A stretch of 64,000 bases of DNA from positions 68,018-132,017 of the forward strand of contig JAHDDW010000004.1 of assembly GCA_020629155.1 (NCBI GenBank), in the 5' to 3' direction. The notes beneath the pieces were generated by a model, which was not told where the DNA came from, ran no database searches, and worked only from the letters and a program-made list of their open reading frames with translations. This stretch comes from Acidimicrobiales bacterium. Its GTDB lineage: Bacteria; Actinomycetota; Acidimicrobiia; Acidimicrobiales; SZUA-35. Of the stretch, positions 41,801 to 49,919 are shown piece by piece (the first letter of the stretch is position 1; each line of letters begins with the position of its first letter). Position numbers and translations under genes: made by a program.

Positions 41801-44634
41801 CTTCAGCACGTTCGTTTATGCCGCTTGCTTCTGAGGAGGGTGCTGTTATCAAAGCGGTTGACACGTTGGAAGGGCCTTGCACGACACATCCTACAATGTC
41901 GCCTGTTCCTGCTGATTGGGCTGATAACTGTTCACTCATTGCGTTGAATGACAACATGTCGTTCACGCTTTCGTTCACGAACGAAGGTAACACTGATTTA
42001 ACTGATCTAGAAATCGTTGATGTGTTCCCACACAACGCAGACGAAACAGAACCAGCATCAAACACTGTTATCGACGGTGTCACCATCCCAACGATCGGCG
42101 ATGGACGCACCCCGCAATCAGTTATTTCCGGGACACTTGGATACGTGTCACTCACACCGATCACAACGCCGTCTGGTTCGACAGTGACCACATGGGTAAC
42201 CAGCGATGACCCATCCACTATTTCTCGTGATGCGGACGTGACTGTCGGTAACACAATCAACACGTGGTGCGACACTATCGGCGGCACAGTGCAATCAGCT
42301 CCGACTGTTCCCAGCGCTTGCCCAATGACCCCAGAAGAAGTCACCGCAACCTATACCTTGATTGACGGCCCGATCGCTCCGAACGAGACTGTTGAACTAC
42401 AGTTAACACTCGATAGCGAAGATGATCGTTGTAACGATGTGTGGACCAACACGTTCGGCGCGCGCACCAACGAAATCGGTTTACCAATCCGTAGTAATGA
42501 TGTGACGGTTATGACAAGCTGCGAACACGACCTCAACCTCAAAAAAACGGTTGACCCCACGTGGGCACCAGGTGCTGATTGGATCACCCCGGGTGTGACC
42601 ACTGTTCCGTTCCTTATCGAGGTGACAAACGAAGCCGACATTATCGAAGATTTCGATGTGACTGACTACATCGACACCGCTACCTGGACATTTGATGTAG
42701 CAAATAACCCTGACGCTTCGACAACAGGTGATACGACACTCCCATATACATGGGACGCTAGCGACCCTACAGCTGTTGTCGCAGCTATAGATGGGCCACT
42801 GCAAACAGACGAAACCGTTACCATCCCAGTTGTTCTCACGATCGAAAACCCAGCAGGTGGGTTGGATAACGTCGCGGAGATCTCCAGGTTTGATACAGAC
42901 GGTGACTCTTCTAATGGAGATAGTGACCCTGATAACCCGAATAACCCAGCATCAGGACCGATCATCGATACCGACTCAACACCAGACGCTACTAACGACG
43001 ACCCACTTGTTGATGATGTGACCGATAATAGCGATGGCGATGAGGACGACCATGACATCGCGTCGATACCGTTCTATGATCTAGAGCTCATCAAAACACT
43101 CGGCGATCCAGCAGTTGACTTTACTGCGATGACCGCAACGTTTGATATCACGGTGAATAACCAATCCAGCGCTGATGTGTATGGTGTTACTGTGGCTGAG
43201 TACGCGCCTGTTGGCCTAGCATATAACCCGACAGCAACACAAGCGCTGTGGACAACAAACGGTTTAACATCAGTTGCTGACGGTTCACCAGTGTTCACAA
43301 TCGACACCATACCAGTCAACGGTAGTGTCACGTTCCCGCTTGTGTTTGACATTACTGACTTGTCGGCGTCGCCGTTTGTGAACGCTGCTGAAATCAGCGG
43401 GTTCGATACAGACGACGACCCAACAAACGAGCCATCTATATTTGCTGTCGATGTGGACTCAACACCAGACGACATCAACGACGATGACGCTATCAACCAC
43501 AACGAAAACAACTACGACGCTGATGGTGATGGCAACGTTAACGAACCAACCGATGGTGATGAAGACGACCACGACTACGAAACACTCGACCTCACCTACA
43601 GCGTCGGCAACCAAGTCTGGTACGACACAAACAACAACGGTCAGTTTGACGCTGGTGAAATATCTATCGAAGGTGTAACAGTTGAACTATTCACTGATGC
43701 TGATGGTGACGGGCTGCCTGATGACACAAACGGCGATGGTGTCATCGACTCTGCCGACGCGGTAGCGACAACGACAACTGATGCTGACGGCGCGTATCTA
43801 TTCGACGGTCTCGCTGCTGGCGACTATATCATTGGCATAGCGCCAAGCAATTGGAATGCAGGTGGACCACTCGAAGGGTTCTTGCCTTCGACACCAGTAT
43901 CAAGCGATGCTAACGATGATGTTGACGATGATAATAACGGTGCTGCTGGCGCTCATGGGTATGTCTGGGCGACGCCGATTACCCTCGGCGACGCAGCCGA
44001 ACCAGCAGGAGAACCAGGCCACATCAACGACACTCATGTAGACGTGCTATCTAACTTGACGGTTGATTTCGGTTTCTGGGAACCAGCACTCGACCTAACA
44101 ATAGAGAAAACGCTTGTAAGCGAAGGGCCGTTTAACATCGGCGATAACGCAACATTCGCATTGGAAGTCACCAACACCGGAAACGTGACAGCAGCCAATA
44201 TCGAAGTAATCGATCAGCTGCCAGCGTCCATGAAACTCAACGACGCTAACTGGACAGAAAACAGTGACAACTCAGCAACAACTGTGATCGCTGGGCCGCT
44301 CGCGCCAGAAGAAACAACAACCGTTGAAATCACTGTTGAAATCCTCGACGCAGGCGGGCTGGAAAACACTGTCGGGTTCGGCGAAATAACCGCTGTCGAT
44401 GCAAACGGTAACACGTTAACGTACCCTGACGGGAACGCGATAGCCGAAGTGGACACCATCGACGGAGGAGAACCAGCCGACAACGCAAGCGTCGCAGGCC
44501 TCCAAGTAGACCCACCAGAACCTGAACCTTCTATAGCGTTCACAGGAACAAACGCATCGCTGCTACTCGCAGCGCTAGCAACCCTACTCACAGCAGCAGG
44601 AATCTTCCTACAACGCAAAACAAGAACAAACTAA
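38842..44634 (+). CDS. Giant secreted surface protein with DUF11 and SdrD B-like domains and sorting signal
   Basis: A protein of about 1,930 residues. A signal peptide (FRLRVGLMPVITVFVLLVSV, cleavage near AGA-VS) opens it. A long region without clear family follows to about residue 820. Then come about five DUF11-type beta-sandwich domains, for example DLNLKKTVDPTW, DLELIKTLGDPAV and LDLTIEKTLVSEG, interleaved with Asp/Asn-rich, probably calcium-binding linkers (STPDATNDD, DGDEDDHD). An SdrD B-like domain (VGNQVWYDTNNNGQFDAGE) is near residue 1588. The end is IAFTG, a hydrophobic helix and a basic tail, as in class E-type sortase substrates. ATG at 38842 follows GAGGG; an ATG at 38872 with AAGGTG is an equally good start. 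Base usage changes sharply inside the gene. Confidence 0.88.
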   Translation: MSVFYFKVFCMFRLRVGLMPVITVFVLLVSVFLPVSLAGAVSQNEILVNVLYDGTPDFDADSGGSVTATGAVPEPHTPGLDAGANNNVVRTHDQYALRVDWNINEDEATGVAVTVVLPDHSVWLPDDTGMFSGCDPTLSTISADGRTLVCELGDQLEGSNGVFRPIALLQESTDDTTFTVDAVLTTDDDTTGVTDTTDQELTVSEAPSGNWIKQAPEISDPVTVDGVEGYVVLFPLSLIDYSQGTEPVRGAGPIATTGLDLNDHFWGAPAGTTVATAAQMTAAGAGFTGRTPCGAYDGTGTYPVTGGTWTCGTATTPNSYPVVPISVAGYTIAPAPALNADGTPNQVGNATIAAQGQIGFWLPKTAVDDEIANGDNDSPTSAIFENTIGSDPDTTAIASQNDVTGDAIPGTSGPAPETSTVGDPQTPDNNTRHAQFGIGASTATGPGATVSHNIRFRPGPLQLIESSLYGTPRLGPYVAETGMGWFPGNYFASLIAFSGGDRIGETPRGATITIDTQVLTSDNTIGSGTLFDAPISGCVAFDTAHYTIKEYGPIDVAITPGVDTNNPPITGGYTLPGSNTGILAHVETGAAGSYSGWRAGQRLGLGDLDYPYTVEFTDAPVQYHSGASFGADEDQITCDNGDAGDAGWVDATDTAGLAVFDTVDPGDGLYEGITKARIRITEPFSWERTANGDKYHGIRALFQAEVKADLSVNTVNQELHAMMSHTFGEVDPATGVSNMLPYDGFTSTNPLSFDNCRPYSTGRWEANGNQVQTSTGWCNNLYQDDGTSSFDTTDLVDWDNNSWHFGFDPPNGGSAYELASGDMIKIVEANLGLSKTNVDGVSDVTDNGDLAQFTIRPSVVGSTQEALTNVRLSDNLPSYYHFVRFVSGPSSPGATCNPPATPDGTITCQFSEPNPATDTGLLPAGLPGGWSDEFTIEVEVVGATADANSPVALTNSANVLSSGLGPWDPDNDEFIGEVQAASKSKWSSARSFMPLASEEGAVIKAVDTLEGPCTTHPTMSPVPADWADNCSLIALNDNMSFTLSFTNEGNTDLTDLEIVDVFPHNADETEPASNTVIDGVTIPTIGDGRTPQSVISGTLGYVSLTPITTPSGSTVTTWVTSDDPSTISRDADVTVGNTINTWCDTIGGTVQSAPTVPSACPMTPEEVTATYTLIDGPIAPNETVELQLTLDSEDDRCNDVWTNTFGARTNEIGLPIRSNDVTVMTSCEHDLNLKKTVDPTWAPGADWITPGVTTVPFLIEVTNEADIIEDFDVTDYIDTATWTFDVANNPDASTTGDTTLPYTWDASDPTAVVAAIDGPLQTDETVTIPVVLTIENPAGGLDNVAEISRFDTDGDSSNGDSDPDNPNNPASGPIIDTDSTPDATNDDPLVDDVTDNSDGDEDDHDIASIPFYDLELIKTLGDPAVDFTAMTATFDITVNNQSSADVYGVTVAEYAPVGLAYNPTATQALWTTNGLTSVADGSPVFTIDTIPVNGSVTFPLVFDITDLSASPFVNAAEISGFDTDDDPTNEPSIFAVDVDSTPDDINDDDAINHNENNYDADGDGNVNEPTDGDEDDHDYETLDLTYSVGNQVWYDTNNNGQFDAGEISIEGVTVELFTDADGDGLPDDTNGDGVIDSADAVATTTTDADGAYLFDGLAAGDYIIGIAPSNWNAGGPLEGFLPSTPVSSDANDDVDDDNNGAAGAHGYVWATPITLGDAAEPAGEPGHINDTHVDVLSNLTVDFGFWEPALDLTIEKTLVSEGPFNIGDNATFALEVTNTGNVTAANIEVIDQLPASMKLNDANWTENSDNSATTVIAGPLAPEETTTVEITVEILDAGGLENTVGFGEITAVDANGNTLTYPDGNAIAEVDTIDGGEPADNASVAGLQVDPPEPEPSIAFTGTNASLLLAALATLLTAAGIFLQRKTRTN

Positions 44635-44660
44635 CCCACTAACACAAAAATTATGAAGTT

Positions 44661-44694
44661 CGGGATCTTTCAGAATAATTACTGAAAGATCCCG
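44661..44694 (+). terminator. Stem-loop after the surface protein gene
   Basis: A perfect 13-bp stem (44661-44673 with 44682-44694) and 8-base loop, 26 bp after the stop. There is no T-run, so it may act as a 3' stabiliser rather than a classic terminator. Confidence 0.55.
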
Positions 44695-44749
44695 TTCCTA
44701 TGTTTGAAGTATTTGACTAGGATGCATATCGGCTACGGCGTGTTTGTGT

Positions 44750-44755
44750 TAGCGT
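44750..44755 (+). promoter_or_regulatory. Leaderless-type -10 box of the GH13 gene
   Basis: TAGCGT is followed by 7 nt and the ATG at 44763. Confidence 0.45.
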
Positions 44756-44762
44756 AGCGGTC

Positions 44763-46394
44763 ATGGAAAATACACGCGAGAAAGCTCAATCTTGGTGGAG
44801 TCACGCCACTGTTTACCAAGTCTATATTCGTTCCTTCGCAGACGGAAACGGCGATGGTATCGGCGACATAGAAGGTCTGCTTTCACGCATGGACTATCTA
44901 GTTGATCTTGGTGTCGACGCTATTTGGATTAACCCATGGTATGAATCTCCTTTAGCCGATGGTGGCTATGATGTCTCTGACTATCGTGCGATAGAGTCAC
45001 GTTATGGGACGCTCGCACATGCAGAAGAGCTGATTGGTCAAGCTCATGACCGTGGCATCAAAGTTATCGCCGACCTTGTCCCTAATCACACTTCAGAAAA
45101 ACATGCGTGGTTCCGTGAAGCGACATCTTCGAATGTGGGCCACCAAAGCAGAGATCGTTACCACATCAGAGATGGGAAAGGTTTAGACGGGGAGCTGCCT
45201 CCAACAAATTGGGAAAGCGTTTTTGGTGGGCCAGCTTGGACAAGGCTAGATGACGGGCAGTGGTATCTACATCTGTTTGCTCCTGAACAACCAGACCTAA
45301 ACTGGAACAATGCTGAAGTGAAAGAAGAGTTTGCCTCGATACTACGCTTTTGGCTTGACCGTGGCATAGACGGTTTCAGAATAGACGTTGCGCATGGTCT
45401 TATAAAAGACGAGACGTTTCCAGATATCGACCTTGCTTCTGCTAAATTGCTTGAGTCTTCACAAATGGAGAACCACCCGCATTGGGATAGGGACGAGATT
45501 TTGCCGATTGTTGCGTCGTGGCGAAAAATCCTTGACGACTATGACGGTGAAAGAATGCTAGTAGCCGAAGCGTGGGTGCATCCCACGAGGGTGGGCCGTT
45601 ACCTCCAACCAGGTTTGTATCAACAATCGTTTAATTTCGATTTCTTAGAAGCATCGTGGGATAGAGAAGTATTTCACACATCTATACAGAAATCTATAGA
45701 AGCTATGGCGCCGCTCGAAGCGGACTCAACATGGGTTCTTTCTAACCATGATGTGATGCGCGAATCGACTCGTTATGGCCTGCCGCCAGAAACAGATTGG
45801 CGTGCGTGGCCTATGGAAGGTCCCTCGTCGCTGCTAGATGCCGAGTTGGGTTCGCAGCGAGCAAGAGCGGCGGCTTTGTGCATGCTTGGTCTTCCTGGGT
45901 CTTGTTATATTTATCAAGGGCAAGAGCTTGGCCTTCCCGAAGTTTGGGACTTGCCTGAAGATGTTCTCGATGACCCTGTTTGGGAGCGTTCTGGAGGCAA
46001 GCTCAAAGGTCGCGACGGGTGCAGAGTGCCGTTGCCTTGGAAACAAGATGGTGCTTCTGCTGGTTTCAGCGAATCAGGCGAACGCTGGCTGCCACAACCC
46101 GAACATTGGGGAGTGTTGTCTGTCGAAGCGCAACAAAAAGACGCTGCAAGCACGTTAAACCTGTATAAGCAGGCTGTCGCATTGCGGAAAAAGTTTTGCG
46201 GAGCAGACAAAGCGTTCACCTGGTTGGAAGGGTTTCCTGACGAGGTGCTTGCCTATAAACATGGCGATTTGAGCTGTCTTGTCAACTTTGGTTCGTCGCC
46301 TTTGCCTCTCGATGCTATAGACAATGTGCTGTTAAAAAGCGATAGAACACACACGGCAGAGCTAGCCCCAGATACTGCTGTATGGTTTCTATAG
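44763..46394 (+). CDS. Alpha-glucosidase, glycoside hydrolase family 13
   Basis: A 543-residue cytoplasmic GH13 enzyme. Conserved regions are ATVYQVYIRSFADGNGDGIGD at the start, DLVPNHTSEKHAWF (region I, near residue 105), GFRIDVAHGL with the nucleophile Asp (region II, near residue 206), LVAEAWV with the acid/base Glu (region III, near residue 267), and WVLSNHDVMR with the third Asp (region IV, near residue 331). The QVYIRSF and GDIEGL pattern fits alpha-glucosidases and oligo-1,6-glucosidases acting on maltose, sucrose or isomaltose. No sugar transporter is adjacent, so the substrate is open. Confidence 0.93.
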   Translation: MENTREKAQSWWSHATVYQVYIRSFADGNGDGIGDIEGLLSRMDYLVDLGVDAIWINPWYESPLADGGYDVSDYRAIESRYGTLAHAEELIGQAHDRGIKVIADLVPNHTSEKHAWFREATSSNVGHQSRDRYHIRDGKGLDGELPPTNWESVFGGPAWTRLDDGQWYLHLFAPEQPDLNWNNAEVKEEFASILRFWLDRGIDGFRIDVAHGLIKDETFPDIDLASAKLLESSQMENHPHWDRDEILPIVASWRKILDDYDGERMLVAEAWVHPTRVGRYLQPGLYQQSFNFDFLEASWDREVFHTSIQKSIEAMAPLEADSTWVLSNHDVMRESTRYGLPPETDWRAWPMEGPSSLLDAELGSQRARAAALCMLGLPGSCYIYQGQELGLPEVWDLPEDVLDDPVWERSGGKLKGRDGCRVPLPWKQDGASAGFSESGERWLPQPEHWGVLSVEAQQKDAASTLNLYKQAVALRKKFCGADKAFTWLEGFPDEVLAYKHGDLSCLVNFGSSPLPLDAIDNVLLKSDRTHTAELAPDTAVWFL

Positions 46395-46425
46395 CACTAT
46401 TGTTTTGTCTCACAAGCTAGAACCT

Positions 46426-46662
46426 ATGCCATCGCAGCCAATAAAGTCTTCTGTCTCTCCGATTGCTTTGGCAGAACCTCCGCAGGTGCCAGCAGAGAAG
46501 CAAACCGTAGAATCTAGACCTCAACTCGGCACAGTACTAGCGCAGCGAGTAGCTCAAACGTTCTCTAACGAAAATAAGCCGATAAATCGAAACAGCGTAC
46601 CCTATAGAATTGGGCGCAGCATTAGCCAGCCTAGAAAAACAAAAACTGGTCCTACGTTGTGA
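46426..46662 (+). CDS. Small hypothetical protein
   Basis: A 78-residue, Pro/Ser/Arg-rich, probably disordered protein beginning MPSQPIKSSVSPIALAEPPQ. I do not recognise it. The ATG at 46426 is one choice; an in-frame TTG lies at 46405. There is no clear ribosome-binding site. Composition and isolation make it only a possible gene. The remaining gap up to 46717 holds nothing else. Confidence 0.35.
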   Translation: MPSQPIKSSVSPIALAEPPQVPAEKQTVESRPQLGTVLAQRVAQTFSNENKPINRNSVPYRIGRSISQPRKTKTGPTL

Positions 46663-46717
46663 ATATAACCTATTAATTGGCGGCTAAAGTTTTACAAGTG
46701 GTTAGATCAATACTTCT

Positions 46718-47698
46718 CTATGGCAGCCGTTGAAACCAGAAAAGGCTCATTGTGGCCACAGCAACTAACAGCACAAGAGCGATTGCGTTAAACCAGTGAG
46801 CGATCTGTTGTGTCTTCGTTTCATACGCAAGCGTGGAGCTGATGTTGTCATACACATTGTCGAGTTCTTCCAGCGACGAAGCCTGAAAAGAAATGCCGTT
46901 TGTTGCTGTAGCAATTTCTTGTAAATTCTGCTCGGCGACAGGCACGTTATAGCGGAGGCGCTCAATGCTTGCTGTTGCTGGGTCGTCATACAATATATAG
47001 CCACTAGGTGTGCCGAAAGATATGGTCGATATTTCAATGCCTGCTTGTTTCGCGTCAGCTATGGCGTCTTGTTCAGAACGGCCAGCGGTGGTTTCTCCGT
47101 CTGAAAGTAAAACAATCTTGGCGCTTTGTGGGTCGAATGGTTCGGCTGCATTTAAACTATGAAACCCTTCGATAGAACGCAGTGAAATGCCAATAGCATC
47201 ACCAATCGCTGTGGCTTGATCAAGCTGGACATGAGTAAGCGCAGCAGCAAGAGTCGCCCGATCTTTTGTCGGCGAGACTACCACGCTGGCTTGCCCAGAA
47301 AAAGTGACAAGGCCCACATCTATCGTGTCGGGCATGTCATCAATGAAGCGTTGCGCCGCTTGTTGCGCTGCTTCAATCCTGGTGGGTTCTACATCTTGTG
47401 CTTCCATCGAGAGCGAAACGTCGAGCGCTAAAATAATGGTTGTCTGCTCTTTCGGCGCTTCAAAGCTGCGTAGCGGTTGCGCGAATGAGATACTTGTTGC
47501 TGCGAGTGCGCAGAGGAAGAGCCCAGCGGGGATATGTTTTCGCCACATGGGGGAGCGAGTAACTGCTGAATCAAAAAGCTCGACCGAGCTGAAACGCAGC
47601 GCATACACACGCTTTCTGCGCTGCAAAATAACGTACGCAACAAAAAGGGCGAAGACAAACACAAGGAAAAAAAGACGATATGGCGCGGCAAAGGTCAT
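46718..47698 (-). CDS. VWA-domain membrane protein (BatA-like)
   Basis: A 326-residue protein with two N-terminal membrane helices (LFFLVFVFALFVAYVIL and AGLFLCALAATSISFA), a von Willebrand factor A domain from about residue 85 with MIDAS motif DVSLSM, and a C-terminal helix (IALVLLVAVATMSLFWF). It is the last gene of a MoxR-DUF58-VWA operon and overlaps DUF58 by 4 bp. Such sets are linked to metal loading, chaperoning or stress responses, but the client here is unknown. Confidence 0.9.
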   Translation of the reverse strand: MTFAAPYRLFFLVFVFALFVAYVILQRRKRVYALRFSSVELFDSAVTRSPMWRKHIPAGLFLCALAATSISFAQPLRSFEAPKEQTTIILALDVSLSMEAQDVEPTRIEAAQQAAQRFIDDMPDTIDVGLVTFSGQASVVVSPTKDRATLAAALTHVQLDQATAIGDAIGISLRSIEGFHSLNAAEPFDPQSAKIVLLSDGETTAGRSEQDAIADAKQAGIEISTISFGTPSGYILYDDPATASIERLRYNVPVAEQNLQEIATATNGISFQASSLEELDNVYDNISSTLAYETKTQQIAHWFNAIALVLLVAVATMSLFWFQRLP

Positions 47699-48588
47699 CG
47701 ACGTGCCTGCTTGCGTACGGTCCTGCGCTTCAGAAAGGCAAGAAGGTCGCTGAACCAGTCTTGGGTAGTGGAAAGCTGCAAATGATCTAGTCTGTTTTTT
47801 GTGAAAAAGCGTTCCAATTCGGCCTGCCGTTGTAAAGCAGCCTGCGCAAAGCTCTCTCGAACCGAGGCTTGTTGCGTTGCGATTTCAACTTGGTTGCCTG
47901 TCGCTGGATCTTGAAAAACAGCAGTCCCGACGTTTGGCAAAACGAAATCTCTTTCATCACATATTTGGACTGCGATAATCTCATGTTGTTTGCGTAAAGC
48001 GCTGAGTTGTTTCTGCCACCCAGAGGAAACCAGAAAGTCTGAGATCAAGATAACTAGACTTTTTTGTCGACAAACTGATTGTAAAACAGTAAGCTGCGCC
48101 GCTAAATCTGTTATGCCGATGCCATCTGTAGCTTGAAAGTCGTGCAGCTGGCGCACAACTTCAGCAGCATGTTTCGTAGAGTTTTTGGGTGGTAAAATTT
48201 TTGTGTTTTCGCCACGTGCGAAAAGAACACCAAGATTGTTTCCGCTGTTGCTGATAAGCAAGCTAAACGCTGCGCAGGCTGCCAGTACAATATCAGATTT
48301 AAGATAATCAGCAGTGCCGAAACGAAGACGAGGCGATTGATCGACAACAAGCCACGCCGTCATAGTTGTATCGGCGATTGTTTGGCGAATATGGGGTTTT
48401 TGCAGGCGGGCGGTCACGTTCCAGTCAATGCGGCGGACGTCGTCGCCTGTCTCATACGCGCGTGTTTCTCCTAACTCGCTGCCGAAACCATGGAAAAGGT
48501 TTTGAAAGTCGCCAGTAAAAAACCCATCGAGACGTTCATGAACTGGCAGATCGAGCTTGGCTACAACTTGTTGGATAGGGGTAGACAT
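47695..48588 (-). CDS. DUF58 domain protein
   Basis: A 297-residue DUF58 protein. The signature block is GETRAYETGDDVRRIDWNVTAR near residues 38-60, followed by a VWA-like fold (VVDQSPRLRFGT). It sits 3 bp after the MoxR gene and overlaps the VWA gene by 4 bp, forming a standard MoxR-DUF58-VWA set. It probably bridges MoxR and the VWA protein; the mechanism is unknown. Confidence 0.92.
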   Translation of the reverse strand: MSTPIQQVVAKLDLPVHERLDGFFTGDFQNLFHGFGSELGETRAYETGDDVRRIDWNVTARLQKPHIRQTIADTTMTAWLVVDQSPRLRFGTADYLKSDIVLAACAAFSLLISNSGNNLGVLFARGENTKILPPKNSTKHAAEVVRQLHDFQATDGIGITDLAAQLTVLQSVCRQKSLVILISDFLVSSGWQKQLSALRKQHEIIAVQICDERDFVLPNVGTAVFQDPATGNQVEIATQQASVRESFAQAALQRQAELERFFTKNRLDHLQLSTTQDWFSDLLAFLKRRTVRKQARR

Positions 48589-48591
48589 CGC

Positions 48592-49593
48592 CTACCTCTT
48601 ATGTTGGCGAGGGGTCACTTGCGTCGAAGGGACGATAGATAAAATTCGGGAGACAACATCGTCGGCAGAAATATTTTCGGCTAGAGCTTCATAACTTACA
48701 ACAAGACGGTGCCGCAACACGTCAGCGGCAAGGTCAAAAACATCTTGTGTGATAACGTGGCTGCGTCCCCGAAGCAGCGCTAGTGCTTTGGAGCCTGCTA
48801 CTAAACTAAGCGTAGCCCTTGGGCTTGCGCCAAACTCAATATAGGGCGCAAGTTCTGGCAGATAATAGTCTTCAGGTGAACGTGTTGCCATAACAATATC
48901 AACGCAGTATTGCACCACATCAGCGTCGATATAGATCGCTTCGGCTTCTTGCTGAATGCGCTCTAACTCTTGCAACGAAAGAAGCTGTTTCGGTTTTGGC
49001 GTCGGGCCGCTCATGCGTCGCACAATTTCTACTTCTTGTTGGCTCGTTGGATGGCCAACTGTTATTTTCATCATAAAGCGGTCTCGCTGCGCCTCTGGAA
49101 GAGCATAGACACCTTCTGATTCGACAGGGTTCTGTGTTGCTAACACCAGAAAAGGCGACGGAAGCGGTTTTGTTGAACCACCGAGTGAAACTTGACGTTC
49201 TGCCATCACTTCAAGCAGCGCCGATTGCACTTTCGCAGGCGCGCGGTTGATTTCGTCTGTTAGAACAAAGTTCGCGAAAATAGGGCCCCACTCGATGTCG
49301 AATTTTTCTTGCGACGCACGCCAGATACGGGTGCCTGTAATGTCTGACGGCAACAAATCAGGCGTGAATTGCAGCCTGGTGAAAGAACCGCCAACGACAT
49401 GAGAAAGCGTTGAAATAGCGAGAGATTTCGCAAGCCCAGGTAAGCCTTCAAGCAATAAGTGACCTTTGCTTAGCAACCCGACGAGGAGCCGCTCGACCAT
49501 ATGATCTTGGCCAACGATCACTTTTTTGATCTCGAAGAAAACATCTTCCATATGATGCGCCGAGCTGCGACTCGGCTTTGTAGCAATGGCCAT
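48592..49593 (-). CDS. MoxR-family AAA+ ATPase
   Basis: A 333-residue AAA+ ATPase. Walker A is LEGLPGLAKSLAI near residue 53 (GLPGLAKS, the MoxR form), then FTRLQFTPDLLPSDITG near residue 75, Walker B FVLTDEINRAPAK near residue 108, and sensor 1 LATQNPVESEGVY near residue 150. MoxR proteins act as chaperone-like motors with VWA partners. It is the first gene of the operon. The ATG is at 49593. Confidence 0.95.
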   Translation of the reverse strand: MAIATKPSRSSAHHMEDVFFEIKKVIVGQDHMVERLLVGLLSKGHLLLEGLPGLAKSLAISTLSHVVGGSFTRLQFTPDLLPSDITGTRIWRASQEKFDIEWGPIFANFVLTDEINRAPAKVQSALLEVMAERQVSLGGSTKPLPSPFLVLATQNPVESEGVYALPEAQRDRFMMKITVGHPTSQQEVEIVRRMSGPTPKPKQLLSLQELERIQQEAEAIYIDADVVQYCVDIVMATRSPEDYYLPELAPYIEFGASPRATLSLVAGSKALALLRGRSHVITQDVFDLAADVLRHRLVVSYEALAENISADDVVSRILSIVPSTQVTPRQHKR

Positions 49594-49919
49594 AAGACGT
49601 GTATTCCCAAAAATATCTAGAATTTATAGTCGGCTTGCTTTGTTAGAAACTAAGAAGTCCGATGAGAATGTAAGAGGATGTCTTTTAATGCCCATCCCTT
49701 GCCGATTGAGTAGGAAGCGACACAACGACATGGTTAGAAGGTGGGTGGCAATTCATGCCGCAATGAAGGTAGTCTTGATGGAGGATGTTTTTTTATCTTA
49801 CATCTACTCGTTATTGCCGATGCGTTTGGTCAACTTTACGCAGGTCATAGCGTGTGTTTGTCCAAGCGATCAGTCTAGAAAAGCAATACAAAGGCGTGGC
49901 GTATATGAATGGAGCTGAA
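49594..49919. other. Divergent intergenic region between MoxR and HtrA genes
   Basis: A 326-bp gap. A plus-strand frame is open across it but begins inside the MoxR gene and has no start signal. GAGGATGTC and CATCCCTT near 49678-49704 recall the family 1 hairpin weakly. It must hold promoters for both directions; none is clear. Confidence 0.4.

Noticed and set aside
41481-42344. 287-codon minus-strand ORF inside the giant surface gene
   Set aside because: Antisense shadow rich in Ser/Val/Thr, without start signals or motifs.
49586-49918. 110-codon plus-strand ORF between MoxR and HtrA genes
   Set aside because: It starts inside the MoxR gene, has no ribosome-binding site and overlaps the HtrA start region.
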